Translations under genes and position numbers: made by a program | In this document: positions 6,886 through 14,542 of the stretch, in pieces | Layout: each line of letters starts with the position of its first letter | How positions within the stretch are numbered: the stretch's first letter is position 1 | Assembly: GCA_025355225.1 (NCBI GenBank) | Contig: JANYAB010000619.1 | Span: 1-16,449 of the forward strand | Source of the DNA: Bacteroidota bacterium | Lineage (GTDB): Bacteria; Bacteroidota; Bacteroidia; Sphingobacteriales; Sphingobacteriaceae | DNA length: 16,449 bases | Direction: 5' to 3' | Notes under the pieces: model-generated | Told to the model about the DNA's origin: nothing | What the model saw: the letters and a program-made list of their open reading frames with translations, nothing else | Databases searched by the model: none

Positions 6886-9276
6886 ATGATACAAAACTAT
6901 TTAAAGATCGCATGGAGAAATCTCAATAAGCACAAGTTCTTTTCCCTGGTAAATATCTGCGGACTTGCAATTGGGGTTGCCACATTTTGGGTGATCGCAT
7001 TATATGTAGCTGATGAATGGAGCTACGACCGTTATCATGAAAAAGCCGACCGTATATTCCGGGTGGCGCAGCACGGTAAATGGAACGGCGGCAGTTTTAA
7101 CCTGGCTATAACTTCAGTCCCTTATGCCCCGGCATTAAAAGCTGATTATCCCGAAGTAGAAGATGCCGTGCGTATCGATCAGGAAGGCGGCGGAAAAATA
7201 GAGTATAATGATAAAAAAATAGAAGCAGGTGATATTTCGTTTACTGATAATTCTATATTTAATATTTTCACTTTTCATTTTTTAGATGGCGACCCGCAAA
7301 CAGCTTTATCAAAACCACAATCTATCGTCCTGACCAAAACCCTGGCCGAAAAATTATTTGGCGATGCTTCCCAGGCAATCGACAAAACGGTATTATTTGA
7401 TGGCGGGCAAGCCAATTTAGTGACTGGTGTAATAGATGACGTACCTGCAAACTCACATTTTAAATTCAGTGCGCTCCGGTCGTTCAATGCCAACTTAACC
7501 GGAAGTTGGGGCGGTGCTCATTTGTTTACCTACGTTTTATTAAAAAATGCGGATGATTATAAAAAGATACAAGCGCGTTCGGATGAATTTTATAACAAAC
7601 ATTTAAAAGCCGACCTGAAAAATATTAATTATAAAATGGAATTGCAGCCGCTCACTTCCATACACCTGCATTCGAATTTAGATTACGAGGCGGGCAATAA
7701 TGGGAACATTACTTATGTATATGTTTTCAGTATAGTGGGCCTATTGATATTGGCGATAGCGGTGATCAATTATGTTAATTTGACCACGGCACGTTCATCC
7801 GTAAGGATAAAGGAGATCGGCATTCGCAAGGTGATCGGTTCGGGCCGCAATCAGTTGATGCTGATGTTCTTTGCGGAATCTGTTTTGCTGGCCGTACTGG
7901 CTACCGGTGTAGCCATTTTTATTGTCCAGGCGACGCTGCCCTATTTTAACCAATTATCAGGAAAATCCTTATCCGTATGGCAATTTGGGACGATAAGATC
8001 ATTATTGGCATTTTCTGTTTTTGCTTTTGTAACGGGCATTTTAAGCGGGATCTATCCGGCGCTATTTCTCTCTGGTTTTAGCACCATCCCCGCCATGAAA
8101 GGGCAATTGGGCAACCAATCCTCCACTGTTGTTTTCAGGAAATCACTGGTTACCTTCCAGTTCGTGGCCACTATCATAATGATCATTGGCTCATGCGTAA
8201 TTTACCGGCAGATAAATTATGTAATGAACAAAGATTTGGGATTTAATAAATCCCAAATGCTTACGTTCCACATCCATAGCAAAACAGCACGAACAAAGAT
8301 CGATGCGATAAAACAGCAGTTATTGCAAAACCCATTGATTGTGAGCGTTGCTGCAGCGGGTAACCCAATTGGCAATAATGATATTGGTTTGAATGATTTT
8401 AACCTCGGGCCCGATGGCAATACCGCACCAGATACGAAATTGGTTGAGGAGCTTATAGTAGATGAAGACTTTGTACCTGCCATGCAAATAAAAATGGCAG
8501 ATGGGCGTAATTTTATAAAAGGTGCTGCCGATAGTGCCAACAATGCAATTTTGGTAAATGAAACGCTGATAAAGGAGCTGGGTTGGGAAAATCCTATAGG
8601 TAAAAGAGTGCGAACAGGTGCTGATCATGGAGTGATCAGCTTTTCGACCATCGTTGGGGTGGTAAAGGATTTTAACACCTATTCCCTTCAACATAAAATT
8701 ATACCGCTGGTATTAACGTTACCGGCTAAAGCCAATGATAAAGACAATCTGTACGTGCGTTTAAGTCCGAAAAATATTCCCACCGCCCTCAACTATTTGC
8801 AGCAGGTTTATGCCAGGTTCGACAGCGAAAACAAAGTAGATTATCATTTCCTGGATCAGAATTTTGCCAACCAATATCAAACCGAACAAAAACAGGGAAA
8901 TTTGCTGCTTATCTTCACCATACTGGCCATCAGTATAGCCTGTTTAGGATTATTTGGCCTGGTTACCTTTACAGCAGAGCAACGTGTAAAAGAAATTGGT
9001 ATCAGGAAAGTGTTAGGCGCGAGCATAAGTAACATTGTTACCCTGCTTTCTAAGGAACTGATACAACTGGTATTGCTTGCAACAATAATCGCCTCTCCTC
9101 TTGCCTGGTTTGCCATGAACAAGTGGCTTCAAAGTTTTGCTTACAAGGTAACGATTGAGTGGTGGGTGTTCGTGCTTGCCGGTTGTGTTGCCATTTTAAT
9201 CGCTTTTTTAACCATAAGCTTCCGGTCAGTCAAAGCCGCGATGGCGAACCCCGCAAAAAGTTTAAAAATGGAATGA
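6886..9276 (+). CDS. FtsX/MacB-like ABC transporter permease, copy 4
   Basis: Complete 796-residue double-FtsX permease. N-terminus MIQNYLKIAWRNLNKHK, helix 1 near 21-42, then the family stretch EWSYDRYH, periplasmic core about 50-275, helix 2 near 278-300, KEIGIRKVIGS at 309-319, helices near 328-352 and 372-396, helix 5 near 420-440, second periplasmic domain about 445-670, helix 6 near 675-696, KEIGIRKVLGA at 702-712, two final helices and terminal NPAKSLKME. Proline-alanine replaces the usual proline-valine in that tail. It has its own spacer with a sigma-54-like motif, so it may start a transcript separate from copy 3. The coding sequence contains an unusually perfect palindrome at 8234-8258. 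Family assignment is strong; the transported or acted-on substrate is unknown. Confidence 0.95.
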   Translation: MIQNYLKIAWRNLNKHKFFSLVNICGLAIGVATFWVIALYVADEWSYDRYHEKADRIFRVAQHGKWNGGSFNLAITSVPYAPALKADYPEVEDAVRIDQEGGGKIEYNDKKIEAGDISFTDNSIFNIFTFHFLDGDPQTALSKPQSIVLTKTLAEKLFGDASQAIDKTVLFDGGQANLVTGVIDDVPANSHFKFSALRSFNANLTGSWGGAHLFTYVLLKNADDYKKIQARSDEFYNKHLKADLKNINYKMELQPLTSIHLHSNLDYEAGNNGNITYVYVFSIVGLLILAIAVINYVNLTTARSSVRIKEIGIRKVIGSGRNQLMLMFFAESVLLAVLATGVAIFIVQATLPYFNQLSGKSLSVWQFGTIRSLLAFSVFAFVTGILSGIYPALFLSGFSTIPAMKGQLGNQSSTVVFRKSLVTFQFVATIIMIIGSCVIYRQINYVMNKDLGFNKSQMLTFHIHSKTARTKIDAIKQQLLQNPLIVSVAAAGNPIGNNDIGLNDFNLGPDGNTAPDTKLVEELIVDEDFVPAMQIKMADGRNFIKGAADSANNAILVNETLIKELGWENPIGKRVRTGADHGVISFSTIVGVVKDFNTYSLQHKIIPLVLTLPAKANDKDNLYVRLSPKNIPTALNYLQQVYARFDSENKVDYHFLDQNFANQYQTEQKQGNLLLIFTILAISIACLGLFGLVTFTAEQRVKEIGIRKVLGASISNIVTLLSKELIQLVLLATIIASPLAWFAMNKWLQSFAYKVTIEWWVFVLAGCVAILIAFLTISFRSVKAAMANPAKSLKME
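8234..8258. repeat. Perfect intragenic palindrome, 12-bp arms
   Basis: ATTTGGGATTTA (8234-8245) and TAAATCCCAAAT (8247-8258) are exact reverse complements around a single A. The site lies inside permease copy 4, over the codons for the D-L-G-F-N-K-S-Q-M stretch at the start of the second periplasmic domain. Arms this long and perfect are unlikely by chance in a window this size, but no function can be read from them. Confidence 0.6.
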
Positions 9277-9283
9277 TGAGCGA

Positions 9284-9400
9284 TTAGCTATTAGAGTTTA
9301 GGATTTAGAATTTAGCATTTCGGATTTAGAGTTTATAATTAGAGTTTAGAATTTAGGATTTAGAGTTTCGGGTTTAGCATTTAGAGTTTATAATTAGGGT
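9284..9400. repeat. Degenerate heptanucleotide repeat block B (TTAGRRT, ~17 units)
   Basis: The spacer after copy 4 parses into about 17 units of the same heptamer family as block A, for example TTAGAGT at 9291, 9326, 9360 and 9381, TTAGGAT at 9298 and 9353, and TTAGCAT at 9312 and 9374. Two 6-bp units (9340-9345 and 9395-9400) each follow a TTATAAT unit, so the higher-order string TTAGAGT-TTATAAT-TAG occurs twice. A 16-bp string, TTAGGATTTAGAGTTT at 9353-9368, is also found at 1531-1546 and 1566-1581 in block A. The block ends 23 bp before the ATG of copy 5. Confidence 0.85.
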
Positions 9401-9423
9401 TTAAACATTACAATTTAACCACC

Positions 9424-11874
9424 ATGATAAGAAACTACTTCACTATCAGCCTGCGCAATCTTTTAAAAAGAAAAGGATATACTACGCTTAATATCCTCGG
9501 GCTTAGCATTGGCATTACCTGCTGCCTGCTTATTTTTCAGTATGTATCGTATGAGCGGAGTTACGATACCTTTCAAAAAAACGCCTCTCAAATAGTAAGA
9601 TTACGATTAGACCAGTATAAGCAGGGGAAATTATTATGGCAATCAGCAACATCGTATCCTGCTTTTGGGCCGATCATGAAAAAGGATTATCCTGAAGTAG
9701 AGAATTATTGCAGGCTGATAGACGATGAGCTGTTGCTTAGCAATGATTCAAAGAATATCAAATTCAATGAAACTAAAGGTTATTTTGCTGATCCGTCTGC
9801 CATCGGTATGCTGGGCGTTCAGCTAATAAGAGGCAGCAATGCCACAGCCTTAAATACGTCTGACAAAATCATCCTTTCGCAAAGCATGGCCAAAAAATAT
9901 TTCGGCACTGATGATGTTATCGGTAAAACCCTCACTTCCCTTAGTTCACGTGATAGTAAGTCGCGCACAACTTATCAAATAAGTGGCATATTTAAGGACT
10001 ATCCTGCAAATTCTCACCTTATCATCAGTTACCTGGTCTCCTATGCAACGCTGGTAAAAGAGCTGAAAGGTGAAGGAGATAAACACGATTCTGCAAATAC
10101 GGCCATCGGCTGGTACGACTTTTATGTTTACCTACAATTAAAACCTGGTACTGACCTGCAGAAATTTCAGGATAAGCTACCCGCTTTCGCCGATAAGTAT
10201 GTCAACAGCAAGGAATGGAACAAAACAAATAATGTAAAAGACAGGGTATATATCATTCCGCTTAGCGACATCTATCTGTACTCCAATTACAACCAGGAGG
10301 CAGAAGTAAATGGCAGTGGTACCGCGGTAAATTTCATGTTCTTGATTGGGTTTATCATTATGGGTATTGCATGGATAAACTACATCAATCTTTCTACTGC
10401 CCGCTCGGTTGAACGGGCGAAAGAAGTGGGTGTGCGAAAAGTGCTGGGCGCTGCCAAGGCGCATTTAATAAAGCAGTTTATGCTGGAGAACTTCCTGCTA
10501 AATTTCACAGCTATTGTCATTGCAGCTGTAGCGGTATACGGATTTACACCCTGGTTTAATAATCTAATGGGTAGAGAAGTTGCAACTGGTTTCGCCATGT
10601 CGGGCAAATATTGGTTTATCTTTTCCGCCATCTTCATTTCTGGCACCTTGCTGTCTGGTTTATACCCGGCTTTTGTATTGTCAGACTATAAGCCAGTAGC
10701 TGTTTTAAAGGGAGCTTTTAAAAACACTTCAGGCGGGCTAATGCTCCGCAAGGGCCTTATTGTTTTACAGTTTGGCATTTCAGTAGTTCTGATAGCAGGC
10801 ACCATTATCGTCTATCAGCAGGTTAATTTCATGCGCAGTCAAAAGCTTGGCGTCAACATTAAACAAACGCTGGTGTTAGACGGCGCACAATCGGTTACCG
10901 ACTCTTTGTATCAAAATGTATTGCAGCCATTTAAGTCAGAACTGCTTAAAAATCCTGGTATTAAAAGCATGACCTCATCCACAAGCGTGATGGGGAAGGA
11001 AATTTACTGGACCAATAGCTATAGCAGCGTGGAGCATCCCGAACTGGGCGCGCTTACTTTGTACCGGATTGGTATTGATTATGATTTCATTCCTCAATTT
11101 GAGTTAAAAATACTTGCCGGAAGAAACTTTTCTAAAGATTTTTTAACTGATAAAAAGGCAGCTGTGTTAAATGAAAGAGCGGTTTCCCTATTGGGTTTTA
11201 AAGACGCGAAAGATGCCATTGGCAGAAAGGTTGCATCGGGCGACACTTTGACTGTGATAGGTGTAGTACAAAGTTTTCATCATCTCGGCTTGCAAAAGCC
11301 CATTGATCCTCAAATGATCACATTGCGCCCCAATGCGCGGCAAGCATATTCCATAAAATTACAAACTACAGATCTGCAAAAAACTCTGGGGAGTATAAAA
11401 AAAGAATGGAGTAAATATTTCCCGAACGACCCATTTAATTATTATTTCCTGGACGATAATTTTAATAGCCAGTATCAAAGCGATCAACGGTTCGGTGAGA
11501 TGTTCACGCTTTTTGCATTTCTCGCTATACTGATTGCATGTTTTGGGTTGATCGGTTTATCAGCTTATAATATTCTACAGCGAACAAAAGAAGTGGGTAT
11601 TCGTAAAGTGCTCGGGGCTTCGGTACAAAATGTGGTATTTATCCTGTCAAAGGACTTTTTATTACTGGTAATTATATCATTTGTTATTGCGGCACCCGTC
11701 TCGTGGTTGGTAATGCATAACTGGCTGCAGGATTTCGCCTACCGGATAAGCATTAGCTGGTGGGTATTTGGTGTAGCGGGTCTGGTGGCACTTGTAATTG
11801 CACTGAGCACCATAAGTTACCAGGCAATTAAAGCCGCTTTGGTTAACCCGGTGAAGAGTTTGAAAACAGAGTGA
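9424..11874 (+). CDS. FtsX/MacB-like ABC transporter permease, copy 5
   Basis: Complete 816-residue double-FtsX permease, the last of the array. N-terminus MIRNYFTISLRNLLKRK, helix 1 near 20-42, ERSYDTF after it, periplasmic core about 50-295, helix 2 near 303-322, KEVGVRKVLGA at 333-343, helices near 355-375 and 396-418, helix 5 near 443-464, second periplasmic domain about 470-685, helix 6 near 692-713, KEVGIRKVLGA at 722-732, terminal NPVKSLKTE. Its first 14 bases are identical to those of copy 2, and both genes follow a heptamer block, hinting that spacer and gene start were duplicated together. Its 3' end is close in bases to that of copy 1. It is followed after 29 bp by an ankyrin-repeat gene that may share its transcript. 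Confidence 0.95.
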   Translation: MIRNYFTISLRNLLKRKGYTTLNILGLSIGITCCLLIFQYVSYERSYDTFQKNASQIVRLRLDQYKQGKLLWQSATSYPAFGPIMKKDYPEVENYCRLIDDELLLSNDSKNIKFNETKGYFADPSAIGMLGVQLIRGSNATALNTSDKIILSQSMAKKYFGTDDVIGKTLTSLSSRDSKSRTTYQISGIFKDYPANSHLIISYLVSYATLVKELKGEGDKHDSANTAIGWYDFYVYLQLKPGTDLQKFQDKLPAFADKYVNSKEWNKTNNVKDRVYIIPLSDIYLYSNYNQEAEVNGSGTAVNFMFLIGFIIMGIAWINYINLSTARSVERAKEVGVRKVLGAAKAHLIKQFMLENFLLNFTAIVIAAVAVYGFTPWFNNLMGREVATGFAMSGKYWFIFSAIFISGTLLSGLYPAFVLSDYKPVAVLKGAFKNTSGGLMLRKGLIVLQFGISVVLIAGTIIVYQQVNFMRSQKLGVNIKQTLVLDGAQSVTDSLYQNVLQPFKSELLKNPGIKSMTSSTSVMGKEIYWTNSYSSVEHPELGALTLYRIGIDYDFIPQFELKILAGRNFSKDFLTDKKAAVLNERAVSLLGFKDAKDAIGRKVASGDTLTVIGVVQSFHHLGLQKPIDPQMITLRPNARQAYSIKLQTTDLQKTLGSIKKEWSKYFPNDPFNYYFLDDNFNSQYQSDQRFGEMFTLFAFLAILIACFGLIGLSAYNILQRTKEVGIRKVLGASVQNVVFILSKDFLLLVIISFVIAAPVSWLVMHNWLQDFAYRISISWWVFGVAGLVALVIALSTISYQAIKAALVNPVKSLKTE

Positions 11875-11903
11875 TCAGCACTTAGTCAAATAGAATTGTA
11901 CGA

Positions 11904-12770
11904 ATGAAAAATTCTGAGATTACAGACCCTTTATTCCGCGAGGCGGTAGAGGCGATTGATTCAGGTAGTATGACTGCATTGGAGGGTTTGCTTGCAGCGC
12001 ATCCTGAACTGGTACAGGATAGGCTCAACTACCCGAACGGCGGATATTTTAAGGAGCCTTACCTGCTTTGGTTTGTTGCTGATAATCCCATCCGCATTGA
12101 CAGATTACCGGGCAATATTGAGGAGGTAACCCGTTTATTAATACAAGCGGTAAAAAGCGAAGCAGCAGATAGTGCGCAGCAACAACTGGATTATGCCCTT
12201 GGGTTGGTTGCAACAGGCAAAGTCCCGAAAGAATGTGGTGTACAAATAGAAATGATGAACCTGCTAATAGATGCCGGTGCAAAACCCGGCGGCGGTCTTG
12301 GGGCAATCGCACACGGAAACATTGAAGCTGCCGAACATCTGATCGGGCGGGGCGGTAAACTGACATTTGCAGCAGCCGTTTGTCTGGAACGCATGGAAGA
12401 TGTTTATCGTCTGGCACCCTCGGCTGACAAGGATGAGCAATTGGTTGCACTGACCGCTGCGGCTTTTTATGGGAAGTCGAATATGATCTCCTTGTTGTTA
12501 GGTATGGGCATCGACCCAAATGGTTATCCAACGAGTGACAGTGGATTTCATTCACATGCCACACCGCTCCACCAGGCCGTGTCTTCGGGTTCCCTTGACG
12601 CAGTAAAACTATTGGTTGAAGCAGGAGCAAATCTTGATGCTGTCGATCTGATGTACGATGGTACACCATTAGGATGGGCAAAACATATGCAAGCCGACGA
12701 AAACTTTGATGAAGAAACCAAAAAGAAGTATGCGCTTATAGCTGAATATTTGGCCAGCAAACAGTCGTGA
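11904..12770 (+). CDS. Ankyrin-repeat protein
   Basis: A 288-residue soluble protein with no signal peptide or membrane segment, so probably cytoplasmic. Ankyrin-like helix pairs are visible: FREAVEAIDSGSMTALEGLLAAHPELV (about 11-37), MMNLLIDAGAKP with GAIAHGNIEAAEHLIGRGGKL (about 117-153), ALTAAAFYGKSNMISLLLGMGIDPN (about 182-206), and the clearest copy, TPLHQAVSSGSLDAVKLLVEAGANLDAVD (about 220-248), followed by a partial TPLGWAKH. Ankyrin repeats bind other proteins; no catalytic domain is apparent. It lies 29 bp after permease copy 5 on the same strand and ends at a bidirectional terminator, so it could be the tail of that transcript. A functional link to the permeases is only positional. 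Confidence 0.88.
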   Translation: MKNSEITDPLFREAVEAIDSGSMTALEGLLAAHPELVQDRLNYPNGGYFKEPYLLWFVADNPIRIDRLPGNIEEVTRLLIQAVKSEAADSAQQQLDYALGLVATGKVPKECGVQIEMMNLLIDAGAKPGGGLGAIAHGNIEAAEHLIGRGGKLTFAAAVCLERMEDVYRLAPSADKDEQLVALTAAAFYGKSNMISLLLGMGIDPNGYPTSDSGFHSHATPLHQAVSSGSLDAVKLLVEAGANLDAVDLMYDGTPLGWAKHMQADENFDEETKKKYALIAEYLASKQS

Positions 12771-12814
12771 TTGGGCAGCATGCCGGAAAGGATTTGAAAA
12801 TCAGATCAACCAAT

Positions 12815-12852
12815 AAAAAAGCCACCTGAATATACTTCCAGGTGGCTTTTTT
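12815..12852. terminator. Bidirectional rho-independent terminator
   Basis: AAAAAAGCCACCTG (12815-12828) pairs with CAGGTGGCTTTTTT (12839-12852) around a 10-nt loop. The GC-rich core has eight pairs, GCCACCTG with CAGGTGGC, and a run of six T follows on either strand. The flanks AATA and TATT extend the pairing. It sits between the convergent ankyrin and GH30 genes and suits both. Confidence 0.93.
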
Positions 12853-12871
12853 ATTATTGGAGTTTGCAATA

Positions 12872-14335
12872 CTATTCCACTACTAATGTTGCGATAGAAT
12901 GCGGTGCACTGCTTACTTTTACTGCCTTCCCCTTTATCCAAAGGAAATAATCGATCTTTTCATCATTCTTATTCATTACCACTACAGCAATTTTACCATC
13001 CGGATTCAAATATGCGGTGGTCAGCAGTTTATCCCTGCTGGCGGAACTTATGATGCGTTTGGCGCCCGGATGTATAAATTTAGAGATCTGACCAATATAG
13101 TAGTATGAACTTGTATAGGTTAGGTTTCCTGTTTTGGTATCGGCGTGTACTGGTGCAAAACAAAAATTACCAACGTGATTAGGACCGCCTTTTTCGTCAA
13201 GCAGTACATTCCAGTCGGTCCAGCCTACGGTGCCGGCATTAAGATCATTAATAATTGATTGTCCGTATTTTTCGCCCAATGACCAGTCGTTTAGTCCTTT
13301 TGGATCAAATCTTTCGGCACAGCCTTCCGTAAAAATCAGGTTCTTACCAGGGAACGCGTCATGTACTAATTTTTCATTCGCAAAATTCATATTGGCTCCC
13401 GTCCAGGTTTCATACCAATGGTATCCTACCCCCCAAACATATTTAGCCGCTGCCGGATCTCCCAAAATAGTGCTTGCACGCTGGTACATCAGGTCGCGGT
13501 TATGGTCCCAAACGATCAGCTTCTTGTTTGCTAACCCGCTCTTGGTTAAAGTTGGGCCTAAGAAGTTCTTAACGAAGTCGCGTTCCTCTTCGGCAGTATA
13601 CAGGCATGATTCCCATGTCTGCGTAGCCATTGGCTCGTTTTGTACGGTAAGGCCCCATATCGGGATACCAGCCTTTTCGTAAGCGTTTATAAACTTCACA
13701 TAAAAATTCGCCCAGCTTTGGTCATATTCTTTTTTGAGTTTACCGCCATGCAATACATCATTATTGGTTTTCATCCATCCCGGAGGGCTCCAGGGGCTGG
13801 CAAATAAAGTAAGCTTGCCACCTGCAGCAGTCATGATCTCTTTGATAAAAGGGATGCGATATTTTTGATCGTGACTGATATCAAATGTTTTGAGTGATAT
13901 ATCATAATCCTTAATATAGCTGTAGCTGCTGCTCGAAAAATCGCTGCTTTGAATACTGGTGCGGCCCAAAGTATATCCTATCCCCTTATCCTTATCGTAG
14001 TAAGCGGTTAAAAACTCCTTTTGTTTATCCTTTGGAAGCTTATAAAAAGTCTCCGCAGATGCATCAGTTAAGGCACCGCCAATTCCTAACATAGTCTGAA
14101 ACGATTTGGAAGGATCGACAAATACTGCTACTTCTGTTTCAACAGGCTGAGGTTTGGCCGAAAAATGCAGCGTTTCTGTAGGGGTGATCCGGTTGTCGGT
14201 ACCTTTTTCAGTAACATATACCTTTACACTTTTATTATTGAGCGAGAATTGAGGTGTTGCCTTTTGGGCATTCGCCGTACTCATCACCAATACGCCGGCG
14301 GCTGCGAAACAGGCGGCTGTAAATTGTCTTTTCAT
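12872..14335 (-). CDS. Secreted glycoside hydrolase family 30 enzyme (glucosylceramidase / beta-glucanase type)
   Basis: 487 residues with a signal peptide (basic MKRQ, hydrophobic stretch, probable cleavage after A-N-A at 23). The TIM-barrel shows GH30 marks: F-Q-x-M-L-G-I-G-G-A-L-T-D near 79-91, SPWSPPGWMK near 180-189, the acid/base glutamate in TVQNEP (E234), VGYHWY near 303-308, and the nucleophile glutamate in FTEG (E337). A beta-sandwich tail with VVVMNKND near 451-458 closes it, as usual in the family. Length is normal and both catalytic residues are present, so the enzyme should be active. The segment after the acid/base residue, WESCLYTAEEERDFVKNFLGPTL, resembles bacterial members acting on beta-1,6-glucan or beta-glucosides, but the subfamily cannot be settled by eye. 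No SusC/SusD pair or other glycoside hydrolase is nearby. Likely transcribed alone. Confidence 0.93.
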   Translation of the reverse strand: MKRQFTAACFAAAGVLVMSTANAQKATPQFSLNNKSVKVYVTEKGTDNRITPTETLHFSAKPQPVETEVAVFVDPSKSFQTMLGIGGALTDASAETFYKLPKDKQKEFLTAYYDKDKGIGYTLGRTSIQSSDFSSSSYSYIKDYDISLKTFDISHDQKYRIPFIKEIMTAAGGKLTLFASPWSPPGWMKTNNDVLHGGKLKKEYDQSWANFYVKFINAYEKAGIPIWGLTVQNEPMATQTWESCLYTAEEERDFVKNFLGPTLTKSGLANKKLIVWDHNRDLMYQRASTILGDPAAAKYVWGVGYHWYETWTGANMNFANEKLVHDAFPGKNLIFTEGCAERFDPKGLNDWSLGEKYGQSIINDLNAGTVGWTDWNVLLDEKGGPNHVGNFCFAPVHADTKTGNLTYTSSYYYIGQISKFIHPGAKRIISSASRDKLLTTAYLNPDGKIAVVVMNKNDEKIDYFLWIKGKAVKVSSAPHSIATLVVE

Positions 14336-14370
14336 AACAAGGGTTTATTTTGGATTTTGGGTTTAACTCT

Positions 14371-14401
14371 CAAATCTATTAAAGTTCGGTATTATAACAA
14401 A
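14371..14401 (-). promoter_or_regulatory. Bacteroidota-type promoter (-33 TTTG / -7 TAnnTTTG) for the GH30 gene
   Basis: Read on the minus strand, TTTG (complement of 14398-14401) is followed after 19 bp by TAGATTTG (complement of 14371-14378). This fits the primary sigma consensus of the phylum, TTTG-N19-21-TAnnTTTG. A transcript would start near 14364, giving a leader of about 28 nt before the ATG at 14335. Confidence 0.65.
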
Positions 14402-14542
14402 TATTATTTGGGGGACAATTCACAAAATAATAGAGGTATTTTAAAGCAAATTTACAGTCAACCTAAAAAAATCTTAAATTTCCTGTAACCATTTTATTTT
14501 CCGTGAGTTTCCAGTATGTATGAACTTAATAACGAAGCCTGA
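14402..14542. other. Rest of the divergent GH30/sigma-factor intergenic region
   Basis: A+T-rich spacer that must hold the promoter of the sigma operon. No TAnnTTTG motif was found reading toward the sigma gene. A TGTAACC at 14484-14490 resembles an ECF -35 element, but the nearest CGT (14502-14504) is only 11 bp further, too close for a normal ECF promoter. Confidence 0.4.

Noticed and set aside
8620..8644. Terminator-like hairpin inside permease copy 4 (GCTGATCA / TGATCAGC, loop 5, then TTTT)
   Set aside because: An 8-bp stem with a short loop is expected about once by chance in a window this size, and the stem is not GC-rich.
12049..12681. 210-codon open frame on the minus strand opposite the ankyrin gene
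   Set aside because: The plus-strand ankyrin frame has clear repeats. The antisense frame gives a low-complexity, arginine- and proline-rich product with no family resemblance.
13230..13682. 150-codon plus-strand frame opposite the GH30 gene
   Set aside because: The minus-strand GH30 frame has a signal peptide, both catalytic glutamates and full family length; this frame is its shadow.
14397..14411. 15-bp string shared with the MITE-like element (ACAAATATTATTTGG, also at 4176-4190)
   Set aside because: It is A+T-rich and partly palindromic. No other part of the element is present near the sigma gene, so chance is likely.
14484..14504. ECF-type promoter (TGTAACC ... CGT) before the sigma gene
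   Set aside because: The 11-bp spacing is well short of the usual 16-17 bp, and no clear -10 follows at the right distance.
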